Below are positions 53,914 to 62,127 of a stretch of DNA of 64,000 nucleotides, one piece after another. Within the stretch, counting starts at the first letter, position 1. Every line of letters begins with the position of its first letter. A program made the translations under genes and the position numbers. Below the pieces are notes generated by a model. It searched no databases and had not been told where the DNA came from. It saw only the letters and a program-made list of their open reading frames with translations. Source of the stretch: CAYUVH01 sp964448135 (GTDB lineage: Bacteria > Verrucomicrobiota > Verrucomicrobiia > Limisphaerales > UBA8199); NCBI GenBank assembly GCA_964448135.1, contig CAYUVH010000054.1, positions 93,120 to 157,119 of the forward strand, written 5' to 3'.

Positions 53914-55416
53914 ATGAAAGCCCTGCTTGTTGTTCTCCTTGGTTTTCCCGTTCTCACTTTTGCGGCCCTGGGCCCGGCCAAAATGGAGAAGCCGGATGTG
54001 CTCATCATCATGCCGGACCAGATGCGCGGGGATTGCATGTCGGCGCGCGAACATCCGGTCGTGCGCACGCCGAACCTGGACAAGCTGGCGAAGGAAGGGG
54101 CTCTGTTCACACGGGCGTACACCACGTGTCCGTCCTGCATCCCGGCGCGGCATTCGCTGCTGACGGGGTTGTATCCGGCCACGAGTGGGATGGTGGGTTT
54201 CAAGGGCCAGCCGATCAAGGTGCCGACGCTGCCGCAATTGCTGGCGGAGAATGGTTACATGACCGTGCTGGTAGGAAGAAATATGCACCAGGTGCCGGAG
54301 ACCAATTTCTACGGCTTCCAACAGGAGACGCTTGGTTCGACGTATATCTCGGAAGACGAGTACGACAAATTCCTTCGGCAAAACGCCCCGACCAGCGGGG
54401 GAATTCGGAACGTGTTCACCGGCCTGGGGCTCACTTCGAATGGCTGGGGTGGAAAGGCCTGGCCGCTGCCGGATAAATTGCATCCGACAACCTGGATCGT
54501 GGGCCAGGGACGCGAGGTGATCAAAAAGGCCGACAAGAATCGGCCGCTGTTTTTGACAGCGTCGTTTTATGCGCCGCATCCGCCGCTGTTTCCGCCGAAG
54601 AAATATTTTGACCATTACTACAAGGAGAAGCTGCCCGCCCCGGCGCACGGGGATTGGGTGGATTGGAGCGCGCTGACGGCCGAGGGCGACAAGCAGGGGC
54701 ATCGCGTGCGGCTGGAGGGCGAGGCGTTGCGCGCGACGCAGGCGGGATATTTCGGGTTGATCGAACAGTTGGACACGGAAATCAAACCGCTGATCGCCGA
54801 ATTCAAGGAGCGCAGCAAAAAAGCGCACCGGCCGTGGGTGATTATTTTCTGCACCGACCACGGCGAGATGCTGGGCGACAATGGCTACTTCCGCAAGTGC
54901 GAGCCGTACGAGGGCTCGGCCAACATTCCCTTCATCGTGACGGGCTCGCCGGAGTTGGGCTTCAAGCCTGGGGGACAGCGCGACGAATTGGTATGCCTGG
55001 AGGACATCATGCCCACCGTCCTGGCCCTGGCCGGCGTCGAATGTCCGTCGCTGATGGACGGGCGCAATCTCGCGCCGCTGCTCCGTGAAGAAATCAAAGT
55101 GACCCGGCCGTGGTTGCAGATTGAGCACGCGGATTGTTACAGCAAGGCGCAGGCTTTCGTGGCGTTGACCGACGGGCGGCTCAAGTACATCTGGCGTCCG
55201 CTGGATGGCAGCGAGCAGTTGTTCGATCTCTCGAACGATCCGAAAGAAGAGCACAATCTCACGCCCGTGATGTCGCATCGCACCGAGTTGGAGGAATATC
55301 GGAACAAGATGATCCAGTTGCTGGCGAACCGGCCCGAGGGATTTTCGGATGGAAAGAAGCTGATCGCGGGCCGCCCGTTTCCGCCGTTGCACGCGAAGAA
55401 AGACGGTTCGCAATAG
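53914..55416 (+). CDS. Exported type I sulfatase
   Basis: 500 residues from ATG 53914 (MKALLVVLLGFPVLTFAALG), a signal peptide. The formylglycine motif is CIPARHSLLTG with Cys75, Pro77 and Arg79. Other alkaline-phosphatase-fold sites are DVLIIMPDQMRGD (metal), CTDHGEMLGDNG (metal) and KRYIW/LFDLSNDPKEEHNL at the end. It would remove sulfate esters from polysaccharides or similar. A formylglycine-generating enzyme must be elsewhere. Only one sulfatase lies in the window. Confidence 0.9.
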   Translation: MKALLVVLLGFPVLTFAALGPAKMEKPDVLIIMPDQMRGDCMSAREHPVVRTPNLDKLAKEGALFTRAYTTCPSCIPARHSLLTGLYPATSGMVGFKGQPIKVPTLPQLLAENGYMTVLVGRNMHQVPETNFYGFQQETLGSTYISEDEYDKFLRQNAPTSGGIRNVFTGLGLTSNGWGGKAWPLPDKLHPTTWIVGQGREVIKKADKNRPLFLTASFYAPHPPLFPPKKYFDHYYKEKLPAPAHGDWVDWSALTAEGDKQGHRVRLEGEALRATQAGYFGLIEQLDTEIKPLIAEFKERSKKAHRPWVIIFCTDHGEMLGDNGYFRKCEPYEGSANIPFIVTGSPELGFKPGGQRDELVCLEDIMPTVLALAGVECPSLMDGRNLAPLLREEIKVTRPWLQIEHADCYSKAQAFVALTDGRLKYIWRPLDGSEQLFDLSNDPKEEHNLTPVMSHRTELEEYRNKMIQLLANRPEGFSDGKKLIAGRPFPPLHAKKDGSQ

Positions 55417-55456
55417 ATGCGGAATGGGATTAGGTTGGGCAATCACCCGGACCTTT

Positions 55457-56215
55457 ATGAAATCCCTCCTCCTTTTCTTGGTTGCGCTGACTTTGTTGGC
55501 GCGGAGCCCCGCCCAGGCCGGCGTGTTTGATTCGCTGTTGAGCCTGGGCCAAACGAACAAAGCGACGCCGGAGCTTGCCAAGCTCACGCAGGGACAGGTC
55601 GGCACGGGCTTGAAGGAGGCGTTGAGCAATGGAGTGCAGCATGCGGTTTCCACTTTGGGGCAGACCAACGGTTTTCTCACCAATGCCAGCGTGCGGATTC
55701 CCATGCCGGAAAAACTCCGCACGGTGGAGACCACTTTGCGCGCGCTGAGGCAGCAGAAGCTGGCGGATGAGTTCGTGGCCACGATGAATCACGCGGCGGA
55801 GCAGGCGGTGCCGCAGGCGGCGAGATTGTTCGGCGAGGCCTTGAGCAAGATGAGTATGGCTGATGCAAAGGCGATTCTCACGGGCCCGGACAATGCAGCG
55901 ACGGAATATTTTCGCAAGACGACACAGACCAACCTGGTGGCGAAGTTTCTGCCGGTCGTGAAACAGGCGACCGCCAAGGCCGGCGTGACCGCTTCCTACA
56001 AATCCATCCTGGACAAGGCGAACAGTTTTTCGCTGGGTTCGTTGGGCACCTCGATGCTGGGGACGAATGCGTTGGACATTGATCTCTACATCACCGACAA
56101 GGCGACGGATGGGCTGTTCATCATGGTCGCGGCGGAGGAAAAGCGCATTCGCGGGAGTACGACTGCGCGGACCACCGAGCTGATGCAGCAGGTTTTCAGC
56201 GCGGTGAAGAAGTAG
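55457..56215 (+). CDS. Exported DUF4197 protein
   Basis: 252 residues from ATG 55457 (MKSLLLFLVALTLLARSPAQAG, signal peptide). The body matches DUF4197: GLKEALSNGVQHAVSTLGQTNGFLTN, VRIPMPEKLRTVETTLRAL and ALSKMSMADAKAILTGPDNAATEYFRKTT. It ends with IDLYITDKATDGLFIMVAAEEKRIR. All-helical; function unknown. The family is widespread in Gram-negative bacteria. Confidence 0.85.
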   Translation: MKSLLLFLVALTLLARSPAQAGVFDSLLSLGQTNKATPELAKLTQGQVGTGLKEALSNGVQHAVSTLGQTNGFLTNASVRIPMPEKLRTVETTLRALRQQKLADEFVATMNHAAEQAVPQAARLFGEALSKMSMADAKAILTGPDNAATEYFRKTTQTNLVAKFLPVVKQATAKAGVTASYKSILDKANSFSLGSLGTSMLGTNALDIDLYITDKATDGLFIMVAAEEKRIRGSTTARTTELMQQVFSAVKK

Positions 56216-56230
56216 TCCTGCCGCGCAGCG

Positions 56231-56782
56231 ATGATTTCGCTTGTCCGGACCCGCGGGGACGGACGAAAATCGCCACTGTTACCCGCAGCTGTGAACACTA
56301 TCAACGAAAGCCACCTTCAAGCCACAGCCGGCGCGGCCAGCAAGGGATTGATTTCGCTATCGCGTACAACATTGCAGCCCGGGCATTGGATTTATCGGTT
56401 TGGCGACAGCGCCAGGCCGGAGCTTTTGCTGGCCGGCCCGTGGTGGATTGGGTGCAGCCCCTTTGAAGCGTTGCAGAAAAATGCCGAGCGGCGCGAACAG
56501 ACGTTGAGCGAAGCGGCACGACAATCCCTGGCCGTGGATTTCACCTGGAGCAGGCTGGACGTGCTGCACAAGGCGTTGATCCAGACGCCGCTTTCCGCCT
56601 GGGCGGGCACTCCGCAAACCCAGCGCATCCGCCGCACGCTGCCGAACCGGCGCTGGGAGCCCGACCGGGAGGTGACGCAGCTATACATTCCCGGACTCGA
56701 ACAACCTGATCCCAGGAACCCGCGTCAAAAGATCTGGGAGACAGCTTTCAAGAATGTCGTCCGGCTGTTTCTGCCGGCCTAA
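56231..56782 (+). CDS. Hypothetical protein
   Basis: 183 residues. No signal or membrane helix. It contains a Trp/Arg-rich middle (PGHWIYRFGDSARPELLLAGPWWIGCSPFEAL) and a basic end (RIRRTLPNRRWEPDREVTQLYIPGLEQPD). I do not recognise it. It starts 15 nt after the DUF4197 stop, so it may share that transcript. Its stop overlaps the stop of the convergent GH-like gene by 4 nt. Confidence 0.55.
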   Translation: MISLVRTRGDGRKSPLLPAAVNTINESHLQATAGAASKGLISLSRTTLQPGHWIYRFGDSARPELLLAGPWWIGCSPFEALQKNAERREQTLSEAARQSLAVDFTWSRLDVLHKALIQTPLSAWAGTPQTQRIRRTLPNRRWEPDREVTQLYIPGLEQPDPRNPRQKIWETAFKNVVRLFLPA

Positions 56783-58071
56783 GGCCCAACCTGCAGCAAT
56801 ACCCCCTGCCCGGGCGCCAGCCACAGGCCATCCTTGGTGACCGGCAACGGTTCGATTTTTCCGTCCAGCGGGGAGACCATCTTCAAGGAGGCGTTGGGAG
56901 TTTTGAGTTTCCAACTCAGATTGGCGGAGCGCTCAAGGTTTAGATTGACCAGCATGAAAAAGGATTCGCCGCGGCTGCCCGAGAATTCACCGACCATCAC
57001 CGGCGAAGCGCAGCTGATGGATTCGACGAGTTTGCCAGGGAGAAGCGGAAGGCCGTCTGCGATCGGCGGCGCCGTGAAATAGACCCCGCTGGACGTGAGC
57101 TGGCTGAGGACCGGTGCGAGCGCGGCGACCTGGCGGTTGATTTCGCTGAGGTATGCCCAGGTGAGGGTCTTGTTTCCGTCCGGGCCGATGGGGGAATATT
57201 GATATCCGCGCGCGTAGTAGGTGTACCACGTGACGCCGCGGAACCCGGCGGCGAGGGTGGTGTAGGCCTGCAAGGCGAGATTGGCCGGCGTGGGCGTGGT
57301 CTGGCTGGGCTGGAGTTGGTTGGAGGAGACGATCTGGAGGCAAGGGAGATTATATTTCAGGCCGACGCGCCGGACCTCGATGAGGTTTTGGAAATAGCTG
57401 GCCGCTATGCCGCGGTCCTGCAGGTCGCGCGAATATTCGACGCGATAATTGTCGTAGCTCAAAAACGGAGGTTTGACCTCGGTCACGAAGCGTTCGAGAT
57501 ACTCGGTATAGGTGGCCGTGCCGAGTTGGGAGGAGGGCGCGGATCCGGGAATGGCGTAGTCGGGAAAGAGATTGATGTAGGCGAATTTGTCCGGCGCATA
57601 TTTCCTGAGCGCGGCGACGGCTTTGCCCAGCGCGGGGAAATCGCTCGCCGAGGGTTCATCCATGATGAAGTAACCCTTCAACGCGGGGTTTGAGCCGCCT
57701 GCTTTCAACATCGCCTTGATACGGCGTTCGATTTCCGCGTCGGAGAGGGTTTTCCATTGGCTCTGGTAGGTCAGCGCCGGTATCGGGGGCTCTTCCGGCA
57801 GATAAATGGCGCCCAGGCCGAGCTTCTTGCATTGCCCGAGATCGCGCGCCTGCACAAACCCGCCGATGTTGAAATGACATTCCTTGAGACTCTCGAGTCC
57901 GTTCGTCTCGCAATCCCGCGTCTTGCCATCCCAGCCATGCAGCGGGTCCCAATTCAGAATCGGAAAGAAATCCGGCTGGCGAAAATCGGTGCGGGGGAAG
58001 CGGTCGGCGGCCGGGGAGACCGATAGGGCGCTTAGCAGCAACAGGGTCGGGAGAATGTGTCCAGAGCTCAT
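56779..58071 (-). CDS. Exported glycoside-hydrolase-like TIM-barrel protein
   Basis: 430 residues from ATG 58071 (MSSGHILPTLLLLSALSVSPAADRF, signal peptide). Longer frames cross the opposite gene. The barrel carries ILNWDPLHGWDG, LKECHFNIGGFVQARDLGQCKKLGL and YFIMDEPSASDFPAL (Asp-Glu at a catalytic strand end). A YINLFPDYAIPGS strand and the C-terminal LPVTKDGLWLAPGQGVLLQVGP beta domain complete it. It resembles uncharacterised GH-A-like proteins of verrucomicrobia; no family number is claimed. Confidence 0.65.
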   Translation of the reverse strand: MSSGHILPTLLLLSALSVSPAADRFPRTDFRQPDFFPILNWDPLHGWDGKTRDCETNGLESLKECHFNIGGFVQARDLGQCKKLGLGAIYLPEEPPIPALTYQSQWKTLSDAEIERRIKAMLKAGGSNPALKGYFIMDEPSASDFPALGKAVAALRKYAPDKFAYINLFPDYAIPGSAPSSQLGTATYTEYLERFVTEVKPPFLSYDNYRVEYSRDLQDRGIAASYFQNLIEVRRVGLKYNLPCLQIVSSNQLQPSQTTPTPANLALQAYTTLAAGFRGVTWYTYYARGYQYSPIGPDGNKTLTWAYLSEINRQVAALAPVLSQLTSSGVYFTAPPIADGLPLLPGKLVESISCASPVMVGEFSGSRGESFFMLVNLNLERSANLSWKLKTPNASLKMVSPLDGKIEPLPVTKDGLWLAPGQGVLLQVGP

Positions 58072-58173
58072 GCGATGAGGGCGACTGTAATTGAAAGGTT
58101 GCGTCGGAGTCAAAAGCCGCGCTTGTAACAAAAATCCATATTCATCAGGGCAGGTTCGTGCTTCAATTGAGAC

Positions 58174-58704
58174 ATGAAGATTGAGAGCCTCAATATCGGC
58201 CAGCGGGTGCGGCATCCGCAATACGGAGTCGGAACGGTGAAATCCATTTCGGAGGCCACGGCGGAAATTCAATTCGACGACGGCAAGCGCACGATCGCGC
58301 CGGAGCCGAGCGGCCTCACGCCGGCGGAACCGCATGCGGCGGTGAGCGGCCTGGACCTGCCGCTCGCGCAATTCATCCAGCAAACCGTGGACGCGACCGT
58401 CAGCAAGCTGGGTCTGGAAAAGCCCGAGAGTTTCGTGGCCATCCTGGGTGCCCGGTGGCACCACGGCAAAGCGGTGCTGCATCCGGCGGACCCGTCATTG
58501 CAGACGAAAGAGATTCCGCTCGAAACTTTCTTTCACAAAATCGTCATGATGCGCAACCAGCTCCGCGTCCTGGAACAGAAGATCAACGGACATGAAAAGT
58601 TGACAGACGCTGAAAAAATCGAGATGCAGCAATACATCACGCGCTGCTACGGCTCGATGACGACGTTCAACGTGCTGTTCAAGGAGAAGGAAGACCAGTT
58701 TTAA
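58174..58704 (+). CDS. CarD/UvrD-tudor-like domain protein
   Basis: 176 residues. It starts LNIGQRVRHPQYGVGTVKSI, the Tudor-like fold seen in CarD, Mfd and UvrD C-termini, which bind RNA polymerase. The C-terminal two-thirds is helical, with SFVAILGARWHHGKAVLHPADPSL and LETFFHKIVMMRNQLRVLEQKINGHEKL. It could be an RNA polymerase-associated factor; this is inference. It stands alone, divergent from the GH-like gene. Confidence 0.65.
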   Translation: MKIESLNIGQRVRHPQYGVGTVKSISEATAEIQFDDGKRTIAPEPSGLTPAEPHAAVSGLDLPLAQFIQQTVDATVSKLGLEKPESFVAILGARWHHGKAVLHPADPSLQTKEIPLETFFHKIVMMRNQLRVLEQKINGHEKLTDAEKIEMQQYITRCYGSMTTFNVLFKEKEDQF

Positions 58705-58760
58705 AGTTCCAAGGACCAAGCACCTAGAACCAGAGAAGCACCAAATTCCAAACTGCAATA
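58705..58760. repeat. CCAAGCACCAAG-type dispersed repeat, copy 2
   Basis: Immediately after the CarD-like stop lies CCAAGGACCAAGCACCTAG and AGAAGCACCAAATTCCAAAC, closely similar to 53184-53244. Confidence 0.8.
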
Positions 58761-58826
58761 GGCGCGGTTCCGCTTTCATTCTGCCGGAGGAATCGGGAGT
58801 CGTTGGCTTGGGGGTTGGGACAGTAG

Positions 58827-60086
58827 TTACACTTTCCACGGCCCGCGTTTGGGGCGGTCGAGCCATTGGTTGGCTTCCTTGTCGCCGACGAATTGTTCCT
58901 TCGCGGGGTCCCATTTGAGGCGGCGGTGGTTCCAGTATGCGAGGTTGCCGAGGTGGCAGACGGTGACGGAACGGCAGCCGATTTCGACGTCGCAGATCGG
59001 GCGCTTGCGGCTGCGCATGCAATCGAGGAAATCCTTGGGGTGATTGTAGCTGTTGTAGAGGAGGATGTCGCCGGAGCCAAATTTCACTTCGGTGAGTTCC
59101 TTGGGTGTGGTTTCGAGCTTGCCGCGGTTCACCAGGATTTTGCCGTCGGTGCCGATGAAGAGCACGCCCCCGCTTTCGCCATGGAGAACTTCCACGCCGT
59201 TTGCGTAAATGTAGCGCAGGCCTTTGGTGGCTTTCGGGTCTTCGGGCGGGATGATTTCGACGGGGCCGCTGTCGTCCATGCCGAGACCCCATTGGGCGAT
59301 GTCGAAATGGTGCGCGCCCCAGTCGGTCATCATGCCGCCGGAATATTCGCGGTAATTGCGCCAGCTCGGAAAATGCGTGTGCACGCCGCGCGGGCTGAGC
59401 ACGGAGTTGTAGGGGCGCACCGGCGCGGGGCCGAGCCACATGTCCCAATTCAGGCCGGCTTCCATCGGTTCCTCCGGCAGATCGCAGGGGGTCGAAGGCG
59501 GGCCGACGTCCACGATGACTTGTTTGATTTTGCCGATTTTGCCGTTGCGGACGAGTTCGCAGGCCTGGCGAAATTCCTTCATCGAGCGCTGCATCGAGCC
59601 GGTCTGGAAAACGCGGTCGTATTTGCGCGCGGCCTTCACCATCGCGCGGGCTTCGTGGATGGTGAGCGAAAGCGGCTTCTCGCAGTAAATGTCTTTGCCG
59701 GCTTTGCAGGCGGCGATGGCGATGAATGCGTGCCAGTGATCGGGCGTGGCGATCACGACAGCATCAATGTCCTTGCGGGCAAGCAATTCGTGAAAGTCTT
59801 TGTACGCAGCGCAATCCTTGGCTTCGTGTTTGCCTTGCGAATTGTAGAAATCGTTTACGATCTTCTGGTGATGCTCGCGGCGAGTGGTGTCCACGTCGCA
59901 GACGGCGACCACGCGGGTGTTTGGCTGGCGCAGGAAATTTTCCATCAGCCCACGGCCCTGGGTACCGGTACCGATGCAGCCGATGGTGATGGTGTCATTG
60001 GCGCTTTTGGTGGCGGCGGCAGGGAGGATCAGGGGCGACGCGAAGGCGGCGGCGGTAGTGAGTTTGAGGAATTGGCGGCGGTGCAT
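58827..60086 (-). CDS. Exported Gfo/Idh/MocA-family oxidoreductase
   Basis: 419 residues. The N-terminus MHRRQFLKLTTAAAFASPL is a Tat-type signal, fitting an NAD(P)-loaded protein. The Rossmann motif is IGCIGTGTQGRGLM (about 34-47). The family EKPLS site reads DIYCEKPLSLTIHEA, and the catalytic TDWGAHHFDIAQW motif follows. It acts on a sugar or sugar derivative, perhaps epimerising or deglycosylating through a keto intermediate. Such exported paralogues are numerous in Verrucomicrobiota. Confidence 0.9.
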   Translation of the reverse strand: MHRRQFLKLTTAAAFASPLILPAAATKSANDTITIGCIGTGTQGRGLMENFLRQPNTRVVAVCDVDTTRREHHQKIVNDFYNSQGKHEAKDCAAYKDFHELLARKDIDAVVIATPDHWHAFIAIAACKAGKDIYCEKPLSLTIHEARAMVKAARKYDRVFQTGSMQRSMKEFRQACELVRNGKIGKIKQVIVDVGPPSTPCDLPEEPMEAGLNWDMWLGPAPVRPYNSVLSPRGVHTHFPSWRNYREYSGGMMTDWGAHHFDIAQWGLGMDDSGPVEIIPPEDPKATKGLRYIYANGVEVLHGESGGVLFIGTDGKILVNRGKLETTPKELTEVKFGSGDILLYNSYNHPKDFLDCMRSRKRPICDVEIGCRSVTVCHLGNLAYWNHRRLKWDPAKEQFVGDKEANQWLDRPKRGPWKV

Positions 60087-60166
60087 ATTGAGATTAGTGG
60101 ACGCGTGTAACTAAAAGCGGCAAGCTTGCCAGTGTGAAAGGTTTGAACTTCACTGTTTTATCCTTC

Positions 60167-61318
60167 TCAAACCCGGCTGGTTAGTTGGGCCGGTTCCTCC
60201 AAGATGTCGAGCAATGTTTTTGCGCAATAGACCCGGTCGCGCTTCGCGGCTTCCGTTTGCCGGACAATGCCAAGACGTTCCAGCCGCTCAATGGCACGTT
60301 GCGCGGTCGTAAACGCCACGCCAAGTTTTTGGGCACAGCCTTTTGCCGTGATGAACGGATTTGCTCCCAACAATTCCACCGCGCGCAAGGGCGTTTTGGT
60401 GGACTCGCCCGCCACCGCTTTTTGCCATTCCGCCAGCTTTGAATTGATGCGGCTGGCGCGGCTCAGGGCATCTTCGGACATGCGTGCCACCCCCAACAAA
60501 AAGTACTCGATCCAGTCCTCCCATGCGCCGCGCTCGCTGATGCCGCGCAAACCATCGTAATAATCACGGCGTGATGCCTCGAAAAAGGCGGACAGGTAAA
60601 GCAATGGCGATGGCAGAATCCGCCGTTCGATCCAAAATAAGGTGATGAGCAGCCGGCCAACGCGGCCGTTTCCGTCCAGAAAAGGATGAATGGCCTCGAA
60701 CTGGTAGTGGGCCAGGGCGATGGTCACCAGCGGGGGCAAATCGGGTTCATGCAAAAACTTTTCCCAGGCGGCAAGGCAGGGCGCGACTTCCCCAGGCGGT
60801 GGAGGGACAAACGAGGCTGTTTCGGGCGTTGAACCGGGCCGGCCGATCCAGTTCTGAATTTTTCGGAACTGGCCACGAGTGGCGTGATGTCCCCTCACAT
60901 CCGTCATGAGTTTTTCATGCAATTCCCGGATGAGACGCACGCAAATCGGCAATTCCACCAGCCGTGATATGCCATGTTCCAAAGCAACGACGTAGTTGCC
61001 CACTTCCCGCAAATCCTCCGGGCTGCGTTCCACCGTCATGCCCGCCTCGGCGGCCAGTAATTCGCCGAGGGTCGCCTGGGTGCCTTCGATTCTGCTGGAT
61101 AGCACGGCCTCGCGCCGGGCAAAAGGACGGATGAGGATGTGCGGATTGGGCAAGCGCCCACCTTCGCCCGCCAGTTTGCCTATCATTCTGTCCGCCTCGG
61201 ACAGGAGCCGGATAAGGCGCGGCGTCCAATTCAGGCGCGGCGGTAGTGGATCGGGCACAAAGGCCGAAAACCTGCCCTGAGATACCTTTCTACCTGGAAT
61301 ATGGGACTTTTTCGGCAT
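60167..61318 (-). CDS. Class II Fic-domain AMP-transferase
   Basis: 383 residues. The catalytic loop HPFLDGNGRVGR is at 211-222, the full active motif. An inhibitory helix SSRIEG lies at 74-79 ((S/T)xxxE(G/N)) N-terminal to it, which marks class II, self-inhibited Fic enzymes. A C-terminal winged helix (KGCAQKLGVAFTTAQRAIERLERLGIVRQT) probably binds DNA. Fic proteins transfer AMP from ATP to target proteins. No separate antitoxin gene is needed or seen. Confidence 0.9.
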   Translation of the reverse strand: MPKKSHIPGRKVSQGRFSAFVPDPLPPRLNWTPRLIRLLSEADRMIGKLAGEGGRLPNPHILIRPFARREAVLSSRIEGTQATLGELLAAEAGMTVERSPEDLREVGNYVVALEHGISRLVELPICVRLIRELHEKLMTDVRGHHATRGQFRKIQNWIGRPGSTPETASFVPPPPGEVAPCLAAWEKFLHEPDLPPLVTIALAHYQFEAIHPFLDGNGRVGRLLITLFWIERRILPSPLLYLSAFFEASRRDYYDGLRGISERGAWEDWIEYFLLGVARMSEDALSRASRINSKLAEWQKAVAGESTKTPLRAVELLGANPFITAKGCAQKLGVAFTTAQRAIERLERLGIVRQTEAAKRDRVYCAKTLLDILEEPAQLTSRV

Positions 61319-61465
61319 CTGGGAATAAAAATAGCAGAACTCTCTATTTTCGTAAATTCACAAAAACGAAAATAAAGCGATTTCTTATTAGCGGGAGACA
61401 ATGCCGCCTGTTACCGACGACCTCTTCGGTTATCATCAAATGTGAATCACGGGTCTGAGTTTGTC

Positions 61466-61813
61466 TCATTTCCTGAACATGAAATACACCGCGCCGACGA
61501 GGCAGAGGCCGGACCAGAGGTAGTCGAGTTTCAGCGGTTGGCGCATGTAGAATAGGGCGAAGGGGATGAAGATGGTGAGGGTGATGGCTTCCTGAAGGAC
61601 TTTCAACTGGCCGAGGTCCATCGTGGTGTAGCCGATGCGGTTGGCGGGGACCTGGAGGAGATATTCGAAGAAGGCGATGCCCCAGCTCAGGAGGGCGGCG
61701 ATATACCATTTTTTGTCGTTCCAATTTCGCAGGTGGGCGTACCACGCGAAGGTCATGAAGGTGTTGGAGCAGGCGAGCAGGAAAGTGGTTTGAATGAAAA
61801 TGGGCCATTTCAT
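61466..61813 (-). CDS. DMT-type DUF486 membrane protein
   Basis: 115 residues from ATG 61813 (MKWPIFIQTTFLLACSNTFMTFAWYAHL); the longer upstream frame lacks a sensible start. Four transmembrane helices are visible, as in DUF486: SNTFMTFAWYAHL, IAALLSWGIAFFEYLLQVPANRIGY, LKVLQEAITLTIFIPFALFYM and YLWSGLCLVGAVYFMF. It belongs to a small-multidrug-transporter-like fold; substrate unknown. Confidence 0.88.
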   Translation of the reverse strand: MKWPIFIQTTFLLACSNTFMTFAWYAHLRNWNDKKWYIAALLSWGIAFFEYLLQVPANRIGYTTMDLGQLKVLQEAITLTIFIPFALFYMRQPLKLDYLWSGLCLVGAVYFMFRK

Positions 61814-61909
61814 CCGCGAAACGATAGAGATTTCTCCACTCGCGTAAAGCCACAGCCGGCGGCGCCAGGCAAAAGCCGCTACCGTCGGCCGAAAGCGGAA
61901 GTTCAAAAA

Positions 61910-61945
61910 TTTGTTTGATTAGTTGTTGACTAAACAATTTGCATT
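61910..61945. promoter_or_regulatory. AT-rich imperfect palindrome in the divergent gap 61814-62127
   Basis: TTGTTTGATTAGTTGTTGAC followed by TAAACAA is imperfectly self-complementary (TTGTTT...AAACAA, TTAGT...ACTAA). It is the only AT-rich patch between the DUF486 gene and the repeat protein. It could be an operator. The remaining 314-nt gap shows nothing else. Confidence 0.3.
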
Positions 61946-62127
61946 AGCCAGAATCATGTTGTCTACCACTGTTTGAGCGCTCGACTGGAGTTCAGTCGGC
62001 ATGAATGTACTTCACATAACCCTGCGGTCAGACCATGACGGCAGGGATGGTTCGATGCGGGCGGGTGTGCAACAGGCTGGCATAGCCGCCGCATCAGGGA
62101 AATCCTCATACTCAACCACGGAGTGTT

